DNA of 17,245 nt from Rhodospirillaceae bacterium. Lineage in GTDB: Bacteria > Pseudomonadota > Alphaproteobacteria > UBA828. Location: the NCBI GenBank assembly GCA_028819955.1, contig JAPPKP010000383.1, positions 1 through 17,245 of the forward strand, read 5' to 3'. Made by a program: the position numbers and the translations under genes. How positions within the stretch are numbered: the first letter of the stretch is position 1; each line of letters opens with the position of its first letter. Shown piece by piece: positions 6,339 through 13,964 of the stretch. The notes beneath the pieces were generated by a model, which was not told where the DNA came from, made no database searches, and saw only the letters and a list, made by a program, of their open reading frames with translations.

Positions 6339-7271
6339 CTAAGCGCTCGCGGCCTGCTCTTCCTCGGGCTCCAGCAGGTCGGCCACGGGCGTCGAGTGCC
6401 AGCCGTCGGCACGCTTGGCCCAGTAGAGGTCGTAGAGCCGGCCGGTGGTGATGCCCGGCGCGCCGTTGCCGATGGGCTTGTCGTTGACCCGGACCACCGG
6501 GACGACCCCGCCTGCCGATGACGAAATGAAGGCCTCGCCGGCGTCCTCCAGGTCTTCGGCCTTGAGGTCGGTGGCCTCGGCTTCCAGGCCGATGTCCTGA
6601 CAGAGATCGAAGACGGTCTTGCGGGTGATCCCTTCTAGCAGGTTGTCGCCGGGAGTGAGCGCCTTGCCGTCCCGGATGATCCAGACGTTGAAGCCGGGGC
6701 CTTCCGTGACATAGCCGTCGGTCGAGAGAAGTACGGGCTGGTCCGCGCCGGCGTCGAGCGCCTCGAAGTGGGCGGCGGTCAGGTCCATCCGGTTGAAGTT
6801 CTTGCAGCGCTGGTTGATCGCGGCGTCCGGCGCGCGGCGGGTCTGGGCGATCCAGAGATGCGCCCCCGACTTCACCTTGGGCTCGGCGACAATCGTGTAA
6901 TAGGGCACCGCATAGGCGATCAGCTCGTTCTCGGCGGTCCGGGGGTCGCCGAACGCGCCGCCGCCGACGTAGCGGCCGCGGGTGCAGAGAACGTAGACGA
7001 TCGAGTCGGTGAAGTCCGCGCGATGAACGCACTGCGCCATGACGCTCCTGATCTGCGCATCCGACATGGGCGGCGTGAGCCGGACGTGCTCGCACGAGGC
7101 GTAGAAGCGGTCCATGTGATCGTCGAGGCGGAAGAACGCGCTGTCACACACCGTGACCGCGTCGAACACCACGTCGCTCTTGTGGAAGGCCGGGTCGAGA
7201 ATGGGCACCGACGCCTCCTCGATCGGCACGTATTCTCCCTGGCAATAGGCGATTCCCTTCGACTCCGACAT
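6339..7271 (-). CDS. Fold-type IV aminotransferase, (R)-amine transaminase-like
   Basis: PLP-dependent class IV aminotransferase, 310 residues, cytoplasmic. K157 in QRCKNFNRMDL is the predicted Schiff-base lysine and E190 in VTEGPGFNV the residue contacting the pyridine nitrogen. LLEGITRKTV (211-220) and SSSAGGVVPV (250-259) form the phosphate and substrate loops. Several stretches (SDVVFDAVTV, FFRLDDHMDRFYAS, TEGPGFN, TTGRLYDLYWA) follow (R)-selective amine transaminases such as the Arthrobacter enzyme. The Arg-x-His carboxylate trap of Bacillus D-amino acid transaminase is not apparent after the shared TRG. Branched-chain or D-amino acid specificity therefore cannot be assigned. The ATG has GGGAGG eight bases upstream (plus-strand 7280-7285). 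It stands alone on its strand, converging with the amidase operon and divergent from the cold-shock gene, so a metabolic link with the operon is possible but unproven. Confidence 0.9.
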   Translation of the reverse strand: MSESKGIAYCQGEYVPIEEASVPILDPAFHKSDVVFDAVTVCDSAFFRLDDHMDRFYASCEHVRLTPPMSDAQIRSVMAQCVHRADFTDSIVYVLCTRGRYVGGGAFGDPRTAENELIAYAVPYYTIVAEPKVKSGAHLWIAQTRRAPDAAINQRCKNFNRMDLTAAHFEALDAGADQPVLLSTDGYVTEGPGFNVWIIRDGKALTPGDNLLEGITRKTVFDLCQDIGLEAEATDLKAEDLEDAGEAFISSSAGGVVPVVRVNDKPIGNGAPGITTGRLYDLYWAKRADGWHSTPVADLLEPEEEQAASA

Positions 7272-7389
7272 GGCTACAGCCTCCCTGGCGGCGTTGTGCG
7301 GTTCGATGCGGACGGTAAGGCGGCGCCCCCATTGCCGTCAACGTCTGGCAATTCCGGGTCCAAGACGTCTCCGGAGAATTTCGCGTCGA

Positions 7390-7395
7390 ATTATA
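7390..7395 (-). promoter_or_regulatory. Possible -10 box of the aminotransferase gene
   Basis: On the minus strand the sequence TATAAT (perfect consensus) lies in a locally AT-rich patch. It would start transcription near 7383, giving a leader of about 110 bases before the ATG at 7271. No recognisable -35 box is found 16-18 bases upstream, so the call is weak. Confidence 0.3.
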
Positions 7396-7414
7396 CGAAA
7401 AGCGCAGAATCGGA

Positions 7415-7443
7415 TGGGGAGGCGGCGCGGAAGCCGCTATGAT
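7415..7443 (+). promoter_or_regulatory. Possible promoter of the cold-shock gene
   Basis: TATGAT (7438-7443, 5/6 match to the -10 consensus) is preceded at 17-base spacing by a poor -35 element TGGGGA (3/6). Transcription would begin near 7450, giving a leader of about 60 bases, which could carry cold-responsive structure. The -35 is weak, so this is tentative. Confidence 0.3.
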
Positions 7444-7510
7444 GGGTCATCTAAACGAAGCGGGGTAACCCGCCGAAGCGCCCGTCTCACAGAAAACAAG
7501 TTGGTCCATC

Positions 7511-8059
7511 ATGTCAGACATCGGTTCGCCGCCCAGCGAAGGCGGCTCAATCACGGCTCAGGTCAAGTGGTTCAACCCGACCAAGGGGTTCGGCTTCCTC
7601 GTACCCGACGACGGATCGCCAGACGTCTTTTGCCACGTCTCTGCGGTCGAACGGGCGGGCTTCGATACGCTTCCCCAAGGAGCCACCGTCACCTGCGAGA
7701 TCGTGCAAGGGCAGAAAGGCCCGCAGGTCTCGCAGATCCTTAACGTCGACACCTCGACCGCGACCGTCATGCCGCCACGCGGCGATCGACCGCGCCGGCC
7801 CGGACCCGGAGGCTACCAGGCCCGGCGCTTCAACGAGCCCATGGGCCCGACCGAGGAGATCGAGGGCACGGTCAAGTTCTACAACGTCGGCAAGAGCTAC
7901 GGCTTCGTCACACCGGACAGCGGCGGGCAGGACGTGTTCATACACGCCAAGGTGCTTGCCCGCTCCGGCCTCGACGACTTGGAGCCTCAGCAGCGCGTGC
8001 GGCTGGAGATCACGCAGGGCCCGCGCGGGCCGCAGGCGACCAGCGTCGAGCTGATCTGA
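7511..8059 (+). CDS. Cold-shock protein with two cold-shock domains
   Basis: Single-stranded nucleic-acid-binding protein of 182 residues with two full cold-shock domains (about 14-80 and 117-182). Domain 1 has VKWFNPTKGFGFLVPD with RNP1 KGFGFL (25-30) and RNP2 VFCHV (39-43). Domain 2 has VKFYNVGKSYGFVTPD with RNP1-like KSYGFV (128-133) and RNP2 VFIHA (142-146). The linker (about 85-115) is rich in Arg, Pro and Gly and probably disordered. Two-domain proteins of this size are known in alphaproteobacteria (Caulobacter CspC and CspD), where they act as RNA chaperones in cold or stationary phase. In domain 2 the usual Gly-Phe of RNP1 is Ser-Tyr, which keeps an aromatic contact. The ATG lacks a convincing Shine-Dalgarno sequence. 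The gene is divergent from the aminotransferase and convergent with the permease gene. Confidence 0.93.
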   Translation: MSDIGSPPSEGGSITAQVKWFNPTKGFGFLVPDDGSPDVFCHVSAVERAGFDTLPQGATVTCEIVQGQKGPQVSQILNVDTSTATVMPPRGDRPRRPGPGGYQARRFNEPMGPTEEIEGTVKFYNVGKSYGFVTPDSGGQDVFIHAKVLARSGLDDLEPQQRVRLEITQGPRGPQATSVELI

Positions 8060-8073
8060 GGCCGGCTATCGGT

Positions 8074-8099
8074 GCGCGGCCCGCCTCGGCAGGCCGCGC
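8074..8099. terminator. GC hairpin between cold-shock and permease genes
   Basis: GCGCGGCC (8074-8081) and GGCCGCGC (8092-8099) form a perfect 8-bp stem around a 10-base loop, 14 bases after the cold-shock gene stop. A smaller GGGGC/GCCCC hairpin follows at 8115-8127. No T-tract is present. It probably ends transcription from both converging genes. Confidence 0.45.
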
Positions 8100-8186
8100 C
8101 GCCGGACGTTACAGGGGGCGCTGCCCCGACCGACGGCCGGAACGACAGCGGATCCGGTCGCAACGCTCAAACTCGGCTGCGGGCGT

Positions 8187-9089
8187 TCAGTCGGCGCGCG
8201 CGGTTCGTTTTCGAGACTGAATCGAACCGATCACCATCATGGCGAAGGCGGCCAGCATGAGTCCGGCCGCGCCCCATACGTAGGCCGAATGCGTCTCGTC
8301 GAAAAACAGAATTCCCCAACCGATGCCACCGACCACGCCAATGATGTTCATGATGGAGAACAGCGAGGCGCCGGCGCGGCGCACGATGATGTAGAACATC
8401 GGCCACATGATTGCGTTGATGACGACTGCGGCGGCGAGCGAGAGGTCGCCGTCCAAGTCTGGTCCTGGGAAGAGATACAGCTGCCCCGTTGCCGGCAGGA
8501 AGGGGATGAGAAGCAACGCGCCGGCGAAGAGATTGCCGATCGCGAGGCCAAGCGAAGATGACTCGGGAGGCCGAAAGCGCTCCACGAACACGTTTAGCGC
8601 GCCGAACCCGAAGGGGATCAGCAGCGCGATGACGAACCAGATCGCCAAGCTGGGCGCGGGCAGGCTTTCGCCCGGCACCACGATCAGAAGCACTCCCACG
8701 ATGGCGATCAGAAGGCCCGCTGCGCTGATCAGACGAAAGCGGTCGAGCCGAAAAGCAACTGCGAGCGCGTAAGTGAAGATCGGTGTCAGCGTTAGGAGCA
8801 GCACGGTGACTCCGGAGGGCAGCTTGGTCGCGACGAAGGCGAGCAGCGCGAAGGGGAAGGCGAAACCCAATGCGGCGCTGACAAAATAGAGCCGGAGGTG
8901 TGCCCACGTGAGCTGCGGCAGCTCGCGGCGAATCAATGCCGGTGCCAGCAAAAGCAACCCGGCGCCGAGCGCGTACCAGAACACATAGGCAAAGTTGGGG
9001 AAGCCGGCGTCGCCCGCGATCTTGTTGACCGGGATAAGCAGACTGAAATTAATGCCGGCGATCAGGATGAGAAGGAGCGAAAGGGCCAT
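8187..9089 (-). CDS. EamA/DMT-family 10-TM transporter
   Basis: Inner-membrane permease of the drug/metabolite transporter superfamily, 300 residues, with about ten hydrophobic segments spread along its length and a basic C-terminal tail (SRKRTAR). The two-repeat EamA layout is visible: an N-terminal half beginning LLLILIAGINFSLLIPVNK with a GFAFPFALLAFVA segment and LTLTPIFTYALAV. The second half ends with SIMNIIGVVGGIGWGILFFDE (the conserved 'P/G...GE/DE' block) followed by AAGLMLAAFAMMVIG. The substrate cannot be predicted; relatives export amino acids, nucleosides and other metabolites. The ATG is 21 bases after the lpxB stop, so it may be the last gene of the envelope operon, although no clear ribosome-binding site precedes it. 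Confidence 0.88.
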   Translation of the reverse strand: MALSLLLILIAGINFSLLIPVNKIAGDAGFPNFAYVFWYALGAGLLLLAPALIRRELPQLTWAHLRLYFVSAALGFAFPFALLAFVATKLPSGVTVLLLTLTPIFTYALAVAFRLDRFRLISAAGLLIAIVGVLLIVVPGESLPAPSLAIWFVIALLIPFGFGALNVFVERFRPPESSSLGLAIGNLFAGALLLIPFLPATGQLYLFPGPDLDGDLSLAAAVVINAIMWPMFYIIVRRAGASLFSIMNIIGVVGGIGWGILFFDETHSAYVWGAAGLMLAAFAMMVIGSIQSRKRTARAD

Positions 9090-9110
9090 GACGCCGCTTT
9101 AAATTCTGGA

Positions 9111-10292
9111 TCAGCGCCCGTTGACACGGCGCGCGCCCGTCTCGACGACGTCTAGTATCACCTCGGCGGCGCGTTCACTTGGCGGTCGGCCGCCTCGCCC
9201 GAGCCGGGCGGCGATCTCACCGAAGCTCTCGATCTGGTCGTGCCGTTGGGCGGCGTCCCGCAGCAACTGCTCGAGCGCCGGCACAAGGCGCTCCGAAGAA
9301 CACGCGCGCTGCATGAACTCCGGCGCCGCGCGGCGCTCGGCGATGATGTTGGGCATTGCGATGTGCGGCACGATGAGAATGCGCCGCGCGATCGCCGCGG
9401 TGAGCGGGTTCAAACGGTAGCAGACGATCATCGGAACGGCCGCGAGTGCCAGCTCCAGCGTTGCCATGCCGGATGCGGTAAGCGCCGCGTCGCTCGCGGC
9501 AAAGGCGGCGTACTTCTCGGCCTTGCCCTCCACCACCGTCACGGGCACGCCCCACGACGCGGTCTTGGCGGAAACGGTCGCTCGGTTCTGAGGCAGCGTC
9601 GGCACCAGGACACGAAGGCCCTCGATGCGCTGCGCCAGCGCGCGCACGGTCTCCGCGAACACCGGCTCGTGCCGGCGCAGCTCGCTCGCCCGGCTGCCCG
9701 GCAGGGCGGCAAGCACGGTCTGCTCGGGGTCGATCCCATGGCGCCTGCGGAACTCCGGCCCGTCGCCCTCGCCGATGGGTTCCTCGATCAGGGGATGGCC
9801 GACGAAGCTCGCGTCCAGGCCCACGGCCTCGAAATAGGGCGGCTCGAACGGGAAGAGGCAGAGCACGTGGTCGAGGTAGCGCGCAATCTCGGCCGCGCGC
9901 CCAGGGCGATAGGCCCAGACCGTCGGCGCCACGTAGTGGATCAGTGGAAAGTCCGCGCCCTTCAGCCTGCTTGCAACGCGGAGCGCGAAACCCGGCACAT
10001 CGATCGAGACGAAGGCTGCCGGCCGCAGCCGGCGGGCGCTGCGCGCCGTGGCACGGATGCGCGCAAGCAGCCGCCCCAAGTGGGGGACGACCTCCAGGAA
10101 CCCCATCAACGAAAGCTCGGAGTAGGGAAAGAGGCTCTCCAGCCCCTGCTCGGCCATGAGAGGGCCGCCGATGCCGGCAAACCGAACTCGATCGCCAGTG
10201 CGCCGCTTCAGAGCCAGCATCAGTCGGGAGGCGATGAGGTCGCCGGATGGCTCGCCGGCAATCAGGAAGATCAGCGGCGCGTCACGATCCAT
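9111..10292 (-). CDS. lpxB: Lipid-A-disaccharide synthase
   Basis: Condenses UDP-2,3-diacylglucosamine with lipid X to make the tetraacyl disaccharide 1-phosphate of lipid A. It is a GT19 glycosyltransferase acting at the inner face of the cytoplasmic membrane. The 393-residue product has normal family length. It begins with IAGEPSGDLIASRL (11-24), carries D98 in VSIDVPGF and R201 in ALPGSRASE; these are the same numbers as the essential residues in E. coli LpxB. Other family blocks are IHYVAPTVWAYRPGRA (118-133), FVGHPLIEE and the C-terminal AMPNIIAERRAAPEF. The ATG lies 8 bases after the lpxI stop, in the standard alphaproteobacterial order lpxA-lpxI-lpxB. Confidence 0.97.
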   Translation of the reverse strand: MDRDAPLIFLIAGEPSGDLIASRLMLALKRRTGDRVRFAGIGGPLMAEQGLESLFPYSELSLMGFLEVVPHLGRLLARIRATARSARRLRPAAFVSIDVPGFALRVASRLKGADFPLIHYVAPTVWAYRPGRAAEIARYLDHVLCLFPFEPPYFEAVGLDASFVGHPLIEEPIGEGDGPEFRRRHGIDPEQTVLAALPGSRASELRRHEPVFAETVRALAQRIEGLRVLVPTLPQNRATVSAKTASWGVPVTVVEGKAEKYAAFAASDAALTASGMATLELALAAVPMIVCYRLNPLTAAIARRILIVPHIAMPNIIAERRAAPEFMQRACSSERLVPALEQLLRDAAQRHDQIESFGEIAARLGRGGRPPSERAAEVILDVVETGARRVNGR

Positions 10293-10300
10293 TCCGGCCG

Positions 10301-11119
10301 TCAGCGCACGCCGACCATGAACACGCCGTGCTCGTCGGCGCGCGCGACCGCCCGCGCGCGCTCCAGGATCAGCGTCTCACCGGCCTCGACAGCGACCCCC
10401 CGGAAGCCGGCTTCGGCGAGCCTCTCGATCGTGGTCGCCCCGATCGTCGGTAGGTCGGCCCGACGCTCCTGTTGGGGCTTCTTCATCTTGACCAGCACCG
10501 CGCCGGGCCCGGCTTCCTGGAGCGCAGCGCAGCGTTCGATCAGCCCGTCGGTTCCTTCAACGCCTTCAACGCCAAGCACTCGGCCGGCCTGCACCACCAC
10601 GGCCTGCCCGACGTCCTGCGCTCCCAACGCACGGGCGGCCTCGATACCGACGGCGATATCGCGCTCGGCGTCTTCATCGGGCGCGCGCTCGCCGAGCACG
10701 CCGGCTGGCGCGCAGAGCGTTGCGATCAGGTCGTCGGCGCCGACGACGGTGAAGCCCTCCGCCTCAAGCTCGGCGATCACGAGCGAGAGGAGCGCGTCGT
10801 CGCCCTTGGATTTCGCCCGCGCGATGCGGCCCATGAGACGCATGCCACGCAGGTCGACCTTGAGTGAGGAGAGAGATGGCCGGCGGATCGCGCCGGCGAG
10901 CACGACCTCCCGGCAGTCTGCCTGGCGCAGCGACTTGAGCAGGGAACCTACCTCGCCGAGTCCGAGCCAGCGGTGGGGAACGCCCGCGCAGGTTGTGGGG
11001 TGCGTCTCGCCCCTGAAGGCGATGACCAGGACCTCGCGGCCTTCGCCCTCGCACGCCCGGGCGATGAGGCCGGGTAGCGCCCCGCCGCCCGCAAGAATTC
11101 CAAGTCTACTTGGCGCCAT
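10301..11119 (-). CDS. lpxI: UDP-2,3-diacylglucosamine pyrophosphatase LpxI
   Basis: Cleaves UDP-2,3-diacylglucosamine to lipid X and UMP, the fourth step of lipid A synthesis; LpxI replaces LpxH in alphaproteobacteria. The 272-residue product shows the N-terminal LGILAGGGALPGLIA start (6-20), a GEVGSLLKSLR segment, AGAIRRPSL (75-83), and the C-terminal catalytic domain with VLVKMKKPQQERRADLPTIG (208-227). The acidic residues there (E218, D222) correspond to the conserved 'QD.R.DlP' region containing the catalytic Asp of the Caulobacter enzyme; the first Asp is Glu here. The frame is open to 11251, but the ATG at 11119 gives the family N-terminus and overlaps the lpxA 3' end by 14 bases, implying coupled translation. 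Confidence 0.95.
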   Translation of the reverse strand: MAPSRLGILAGGGALPGLIARACEGEGREVLVIAFRGETHPTTCAGVPHRWLGLGEVGSLLKSLRQADCREVVLAGAIRRPSLSSLKVDLRGMRLMGRIARAKSKGDDALLSLVIAELEAEGFTVVGADDLIATLCAPAGVLGERAPDEDAERDIAVGIEAARALGAQDVGQAVVVQAGRVLGVEGVEGTDGLIERCAALQEAGPGAVLVKMKKPQQERRADLPTIGATTIERLAEAGFRGVAVEAGETLILERARAVARADEHGVFMVGVR

Positions 11120-11906
11120 CGACCCGTGGTTGACAGATCGAACGCTCGCGATCGACCTGCATGAAACCGACGATGTCCATAACCGGCTCGTTGTCCTGAA
11201 ACAGCTCGGTGACGTCTGCGAGCCGCTCGGACATGGTGCCTTCCTGTGCAAAGAGCAGTCGGAAAGCGCGCCGGAGATCGTGGACAGTGTCGCGGCTGAA
11301 GCCCCTGCGTCTGAGCCCGATCAGGTTGAGCCCCGTGAGCCGGGCGCGGTCGCCCATGGCCGAGCCGTAGGGAATGATGTCGTGCTCGACTCCCGACATG
11401 CCACCCACGATCGCATGGCGCCCGATGCGGACATACTGATGGATACCGGAGAGGCCACCGATAATGGCCCAGTCGTCCACCGTCACGTGGCCGCCCAAGG
11501 TCGCGTTGTTGGCCATGACGACATGGTCGCCGACGTTGCAGTCGTGGGCGACATGGGTCGCGATCATGAACAGGCAGTTGTTGCCGACTTGCGTGAGCAT
11601 GCGGCCGTGGGGCGTCCCCGGGCTCATGGTGACATGCTCGCGGATCACGTTGTCGGCACCGATCTCGAGACGCGACGGCTCGCCCCGGTACTTGGTGTGC
11701 TGGGGCGGATGGCCGATCGAAGCGAAGGGATAGATGCTGGTGCGCGGACCCACGGTCGTGCGCCCGGTAACGATGGCGTGGGAGACCAGCCGCACGTCGT
11801 CGCCGAGGACGGTATCGGCCCCCACGATGCAATAGGGGCCGATGCTGACGCCGTCGCCAAGCTCGGCGCGCGGCTCGACGATCGCGGTCGGGTGAATGTC
11901 CGTCAC
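11106..11906 (-). CDS. lpxA: UDP-N-acetylglucosamine acyltransferase LpxA
   Basis: First enzyme of lipid A synthesis: transfers an (R)-3-hydroxyacyl chain from ACP to the 3-OH of UDP-GlcNAc. The 266-residue product is a left-handed beta helix of hexapeptide repeats (IGADNV, VGDHVV, IGRHAI types) over about residues 5-190. It ends in the helical C-terminal domain starting GLRRRGFSRDTVHDLRRAF. The catalytic base is H121 in ATHVAHDCNVGD (E. coli H125). The substrate-binding 'IYPFASIGHPPQHTKYRGE' stretch is intact. Start is GTG, one base after the fabZ stop, and the 3' end overlaps lpxI. Chain-length preference cannot be read with confidence. Confidence 0.97.
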   Translation of the reverse strand: MTDIHPTAIVEPRAELGDGVSIGPYCIVGADTVLGDDVRLVSHAIVTGRTTVGPRTSIYPFASIGHPPQHTKYRGEPSRLEIGADNVIREHVTMSPGTPHGRMLTQVGNNCLFMIATHVAHDCNVGDHVVMANNATLGGHVTVDDWAIIGGLSGIHQYVRIGRHAIVGGMSGVEHDIIPYGSAMGDRARLTGLNLIGLRRRGFSRDTVHDLRRAFRLLFAQEGTMSERLADVTELFQDNEPVMDIVGFMQVDRERSICQPRVDGAK

Positions 11907-11907
11907 G

Positions 11908-12378
11908 TCAGGTGTCTTCCAGGATCATCGCCGAATACGTTGCCTCTGCCACCGCTTGGCCTTCCACCTCCGCTCTGGCTTCGAACTTCCACACGTTCCG
12001 GCGGCGGTGCTTCTTGGTCACGTGGATGAAGAGCTGATCGCCCGGCACGACGGGTCGTCGGAAGCGGCAGTGTTCCACTGACATGAAATAGACGAGCTTG
12101 CCAGCCATGGCGGGGCCGAGGGTGGCTACCACAAGCACAGCCGCACTCTGTGCCATGGATTCGATGATCAGCACACCCGGCATAACCGGCATACGTGGAA
12201 AGTGCCCGTGGAAGTAAGATTCGTTGATCGAGACGTTCTTGATGCCGACGGCGCTCACGTCGGGAACCACGTCGATCATGCGGTCAATCATGAGGAACGG
12301 GTACCGGTGGGGGATCGCATGGAGGATCTCCTCGATATCCATGCGTTCCACCGTCTGTCCCGGTGCTGTCTCGTTCAT
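11908..12378 (-). CDS. fabZ: 3-hydroxyacyl-ACP dehydratase FabZ
   Basis: Dehydrates (R)-3-hydroxyacyl-ACP to trans-2-enoyl-ACP in fatty-acid elongation, drawing on the same precursor that LpxA and LpxD use, which explains its place in the lipid A operon. The 156-residue hot-dog-fold protein has [16 protein letters not shown] (18-33), the [15 protein letters not shown] active-site block with catalytic His59, and E73 in IIESMAQ, followed by [17 protein letters not shown]. The frame extends to 12435, but the ATG at 12378 overlaps the lpxD stop as ATGA and gives the usual length. It abuts lpxA with one intervening base. Confidence 0.97.
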   Translation of the reverse strand: MNETAPGQTVERMDIEEILHAIPHRYPFLMIDRMIDVVPDVSAVGIKNVSINESYFHGHFPRMPVMPGVLIIESMAQSAAVLVVATLGPAMAGKLVYFMSVEHCRFRRPVVPGDQLFIHVTKKHRRRNVWKFEARAEVEGQAVAEATYSAMILEDT

Positions 12379-13403
12379 TCCGGTGCCAACTTGCCTTTTG
12401 CCAGCCTTGCTAGCTGCGCGCTTTGACGGTGCCATTGTCTTATTGGCACGGCGGGTGTGCCGCCAAAGGTCCCGCCCGGCTCGATATCGCGGGTCACGCC
12501 GGTTTGGCCGGCGAGCCGCGCGCCGTCGCCAACCGCGCGGTGGTCCGCCACGCCCACCTGGCCGGCAATCTGAACGAAGTCGCCGACCCTGACACTGCCG
12601 GCCAGCGCAGACTGGGCCGCAATCGCGCTGCCCCGCCCGACGCGGACGTTGTGCGCGATCTGCACCAGATTATCGATTCGACATCCCTGGGCGATCACAG
12701 TGTCGGTGCCGGAGCCGCGGTCAATGGTAGTGTTGGCACCGATCTCGACATCGTCCTCGATCAGCACACGGCCGAGTTGTGGAATCTTCACGTGGCCGCC
12801 ACGGTCGATCGCGAAGCCGAACCCCTCCTGGCCAATCCTCACTCCGGGGAAAATGGAGACCCGCGCACCGATCAAGCAATAGCTCAGAGAGGCGCTGGCC
12901 CCAACCCGCGTGTCGTCGCCGATCTCAACGGCGGGGCCGATCGTGACGTTGGCTCCGATCAGGCAACGCGCACCGATGCGCACGCCTTCGTCGATCACGG
13001 CACCGGCCTCCACACGACACGCCGGTCCGAGCGACGCCGTCTGGTGGATGACCGCCGTCGGGTGCACGCCCGGCTCCGGCGCCGGAACCGGATGAAACAG
13101 CTGGGCGGCCAGCGCGAAGGACTTGTAGGGGGCATCGCTGGTCAGAACCGCTACTTCCGCTGGCGCGCGGTGAGCCAGCGCCGCGGGCGCGATGCAGGCG
13201 CCAGCACGGCAGGCGGCGAACGCTTCGACATACTTTGAGTTGACCAGAAAGCTCAGGTGCTCGGCCGTGGCGTGGCTGAGCGGTGCCACGTCGGCGAGCC
13301 GTCTTTCGGGATCGGCGCCCGCCGTGAGCTGTGCTCCCGCAGCCTCTGCGATCTCGGCCAGCGTGAATGGCCCGGCCACGGCGAAGAAGCGTGGATCGGG
13401 CAT
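12375..13403 (-). CDS. lpxD: UDP-3-O-(3-hydroxyacyl)glucosamine N-acyltransferase LpxD
   Basis: Third step of lipid A synthesis: adds the N-linked hydroxyacyl chain to UDP-3-O-acylglucosamine. The 342-residue product has the N-terminal uridine-binding domain (about 1-105, with [19 protein letters not shown]) followed by a long hexapeptide-repeat beta helix (HPTAVI at 114-119 through AGQTGV). A C-terminal helix ends [13 protein letters not shown]. Catalytic His251 lies in [10 protein letters not shown] (E. coli H239), and [14 protein letters not shown] and ANTTIDRG are intact. The ATG overlaps the skp stop by one base (TGATG), and the 3' end overlaps fabZ by four. Confidence 0.97.
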   Translation of the reverse strand: MPDPRFFAVAGPFTLAEIAEAAGAQLTAGADPERRLADVAPLSHATAEHLSFLVNSKYVEAFAACRAGACIAPAALAHRAPAEVAVLTSDAPYKSFALAAQLFHPVPAPEPGVHPTAVIHQTASLGPACRVEAGAVIDEGVRIGARCLIGANVTIGPAVEIGDDTRVGASASLSYCLIGARVSIFPGVRIGQEGFGFAIDRGGHVKIPQLGRVLIEDDVEIGANTTIDRGSGTDTVIAQGCRIDNLVQIAHNVRVGRGSAIAAQSALAGSVRVGDFVQIAGQVGVADHRAVGDGARLAGQTGVTRDIEPGGTFGGTPAVPIRQWHRQSAQLARLAKGKLAPE

Positions 13404-13963
13404 CAGTTCTCGTCGAATGTCAGCGCAATCTCGGGAAACGATTCGTTCAGTCGTCCGATCACCAGATCGGTCAGATTGAACTCGTCGACGGCGAATATGG
13501 ACACGTGAACCGGCAGCACGACGTCGATTCCCTGCTCGGTCGCGACTTCCTCGACGACGATATCGAGGGCCTCTCGGAACCGGACCTCACCCTCGGCCAC
13601 GGCGCGCTGCAAGATCTGGCCTTGGGCCTTTGCCCTTTGATCGGCCGCCGACACCTGCGCATTGAAGGCCCGTTGGCGTTCCTCCAGCGCCGCAGGCGCG
13701 AGTAGCGTCGCCTGCTGCTGGAGCTCGTCGCGGATTCCCCGCAGTCGCTCCGACTCGCGCCGCGCCTCCTCGGCGTAGCTCTTGCGCTGTGCTTCACCCT
13801 GGATGCGGATCGACTGAATCGCCGCTGCCTCATCGAGAATCCGCGCCATCTCGATGACGGCCACGCGAGTCCCGTGCTGCTCCGCCCAAGCGCTGGCACT
13901 GCCGCCCACTACGCTCGCGACGGCGAACGCAAGCACGAGCGAGAGCCATTTCCAGCTCAGCAC
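13403..13963 (-). CDS. skp: OmpH/Skp-family periplasmic chaperone
   Basis: Periplasmic chaperone that holds unfolded outer-membrane proteins for delivery to BamA. The 186-residue product has a signal peptide ([15 protein letters not shown] core, ASAWA|E cleavage near residue 28). It then has a short beta strand with [11 protein letters not shown], a long charged coiled-coil hairpin (about 50-130, rich in Glu, Arg, Gln and Ala), and a closing strand region ending [16 protein letters not shown]. This is the jellyfish-like Skp layout. Sequence conservation in the family is low, so the assignment rests on architecture and on its position between bamA and lpxD. Start is GTG, one base after the bamA stop. 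Confidence 0.9.
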   Translation of the reverse strand: MLSWKWLSLVLAFAVASVVGGSASAWAEQHGTRVAVIEMARILDEAAAIQSIRIQGEAQRKSYAEEARRESERLRGIRDELQQQATLLAPAALEERQRAFNAQVSAADQRAKAQGQILQRAVAEGEVRFREALDIVVEEVATEQGIDVVLPVHVSIFAVDEFNLTDLVIGRLNESFPEIALTFDEN

Positions 13964-13964
13964 C

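Noticed and set aside
6339..7271. Assignment as D-amino acid transaminase or branched-chain aminotransferase IlvE
   Set aside because: The D-amino acid transaminase carboxylate-trap motif is not apparent and the branched-chain 'G..FEG' start motif is replaced by SDVVFDAV; only the fold-type IV assignment is firm.
11120..11251. Longer LpxI start at 11251
   Set aside because: Would overlap lpxA by about 146 bases and add 44 Ser/Arg-rich residues before the conserved start.
9240..12029. Open frame of 929 codons on the plus strand opposite lpxB, lpxI and lpxA
   Set aside because: Lies antisense to three clearly recognised genes, has a low-complexity Arg/Ala/Asp/His-rich product with no family motif, and is the kind of long shadow frame expected in GC-rich DNA.
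12379..12435. Longer FabZ start at 12435
   Set aside because: The ATG at 12378 forms the common ATGA overlap with the lpxD stop and gives normal FabZ length.
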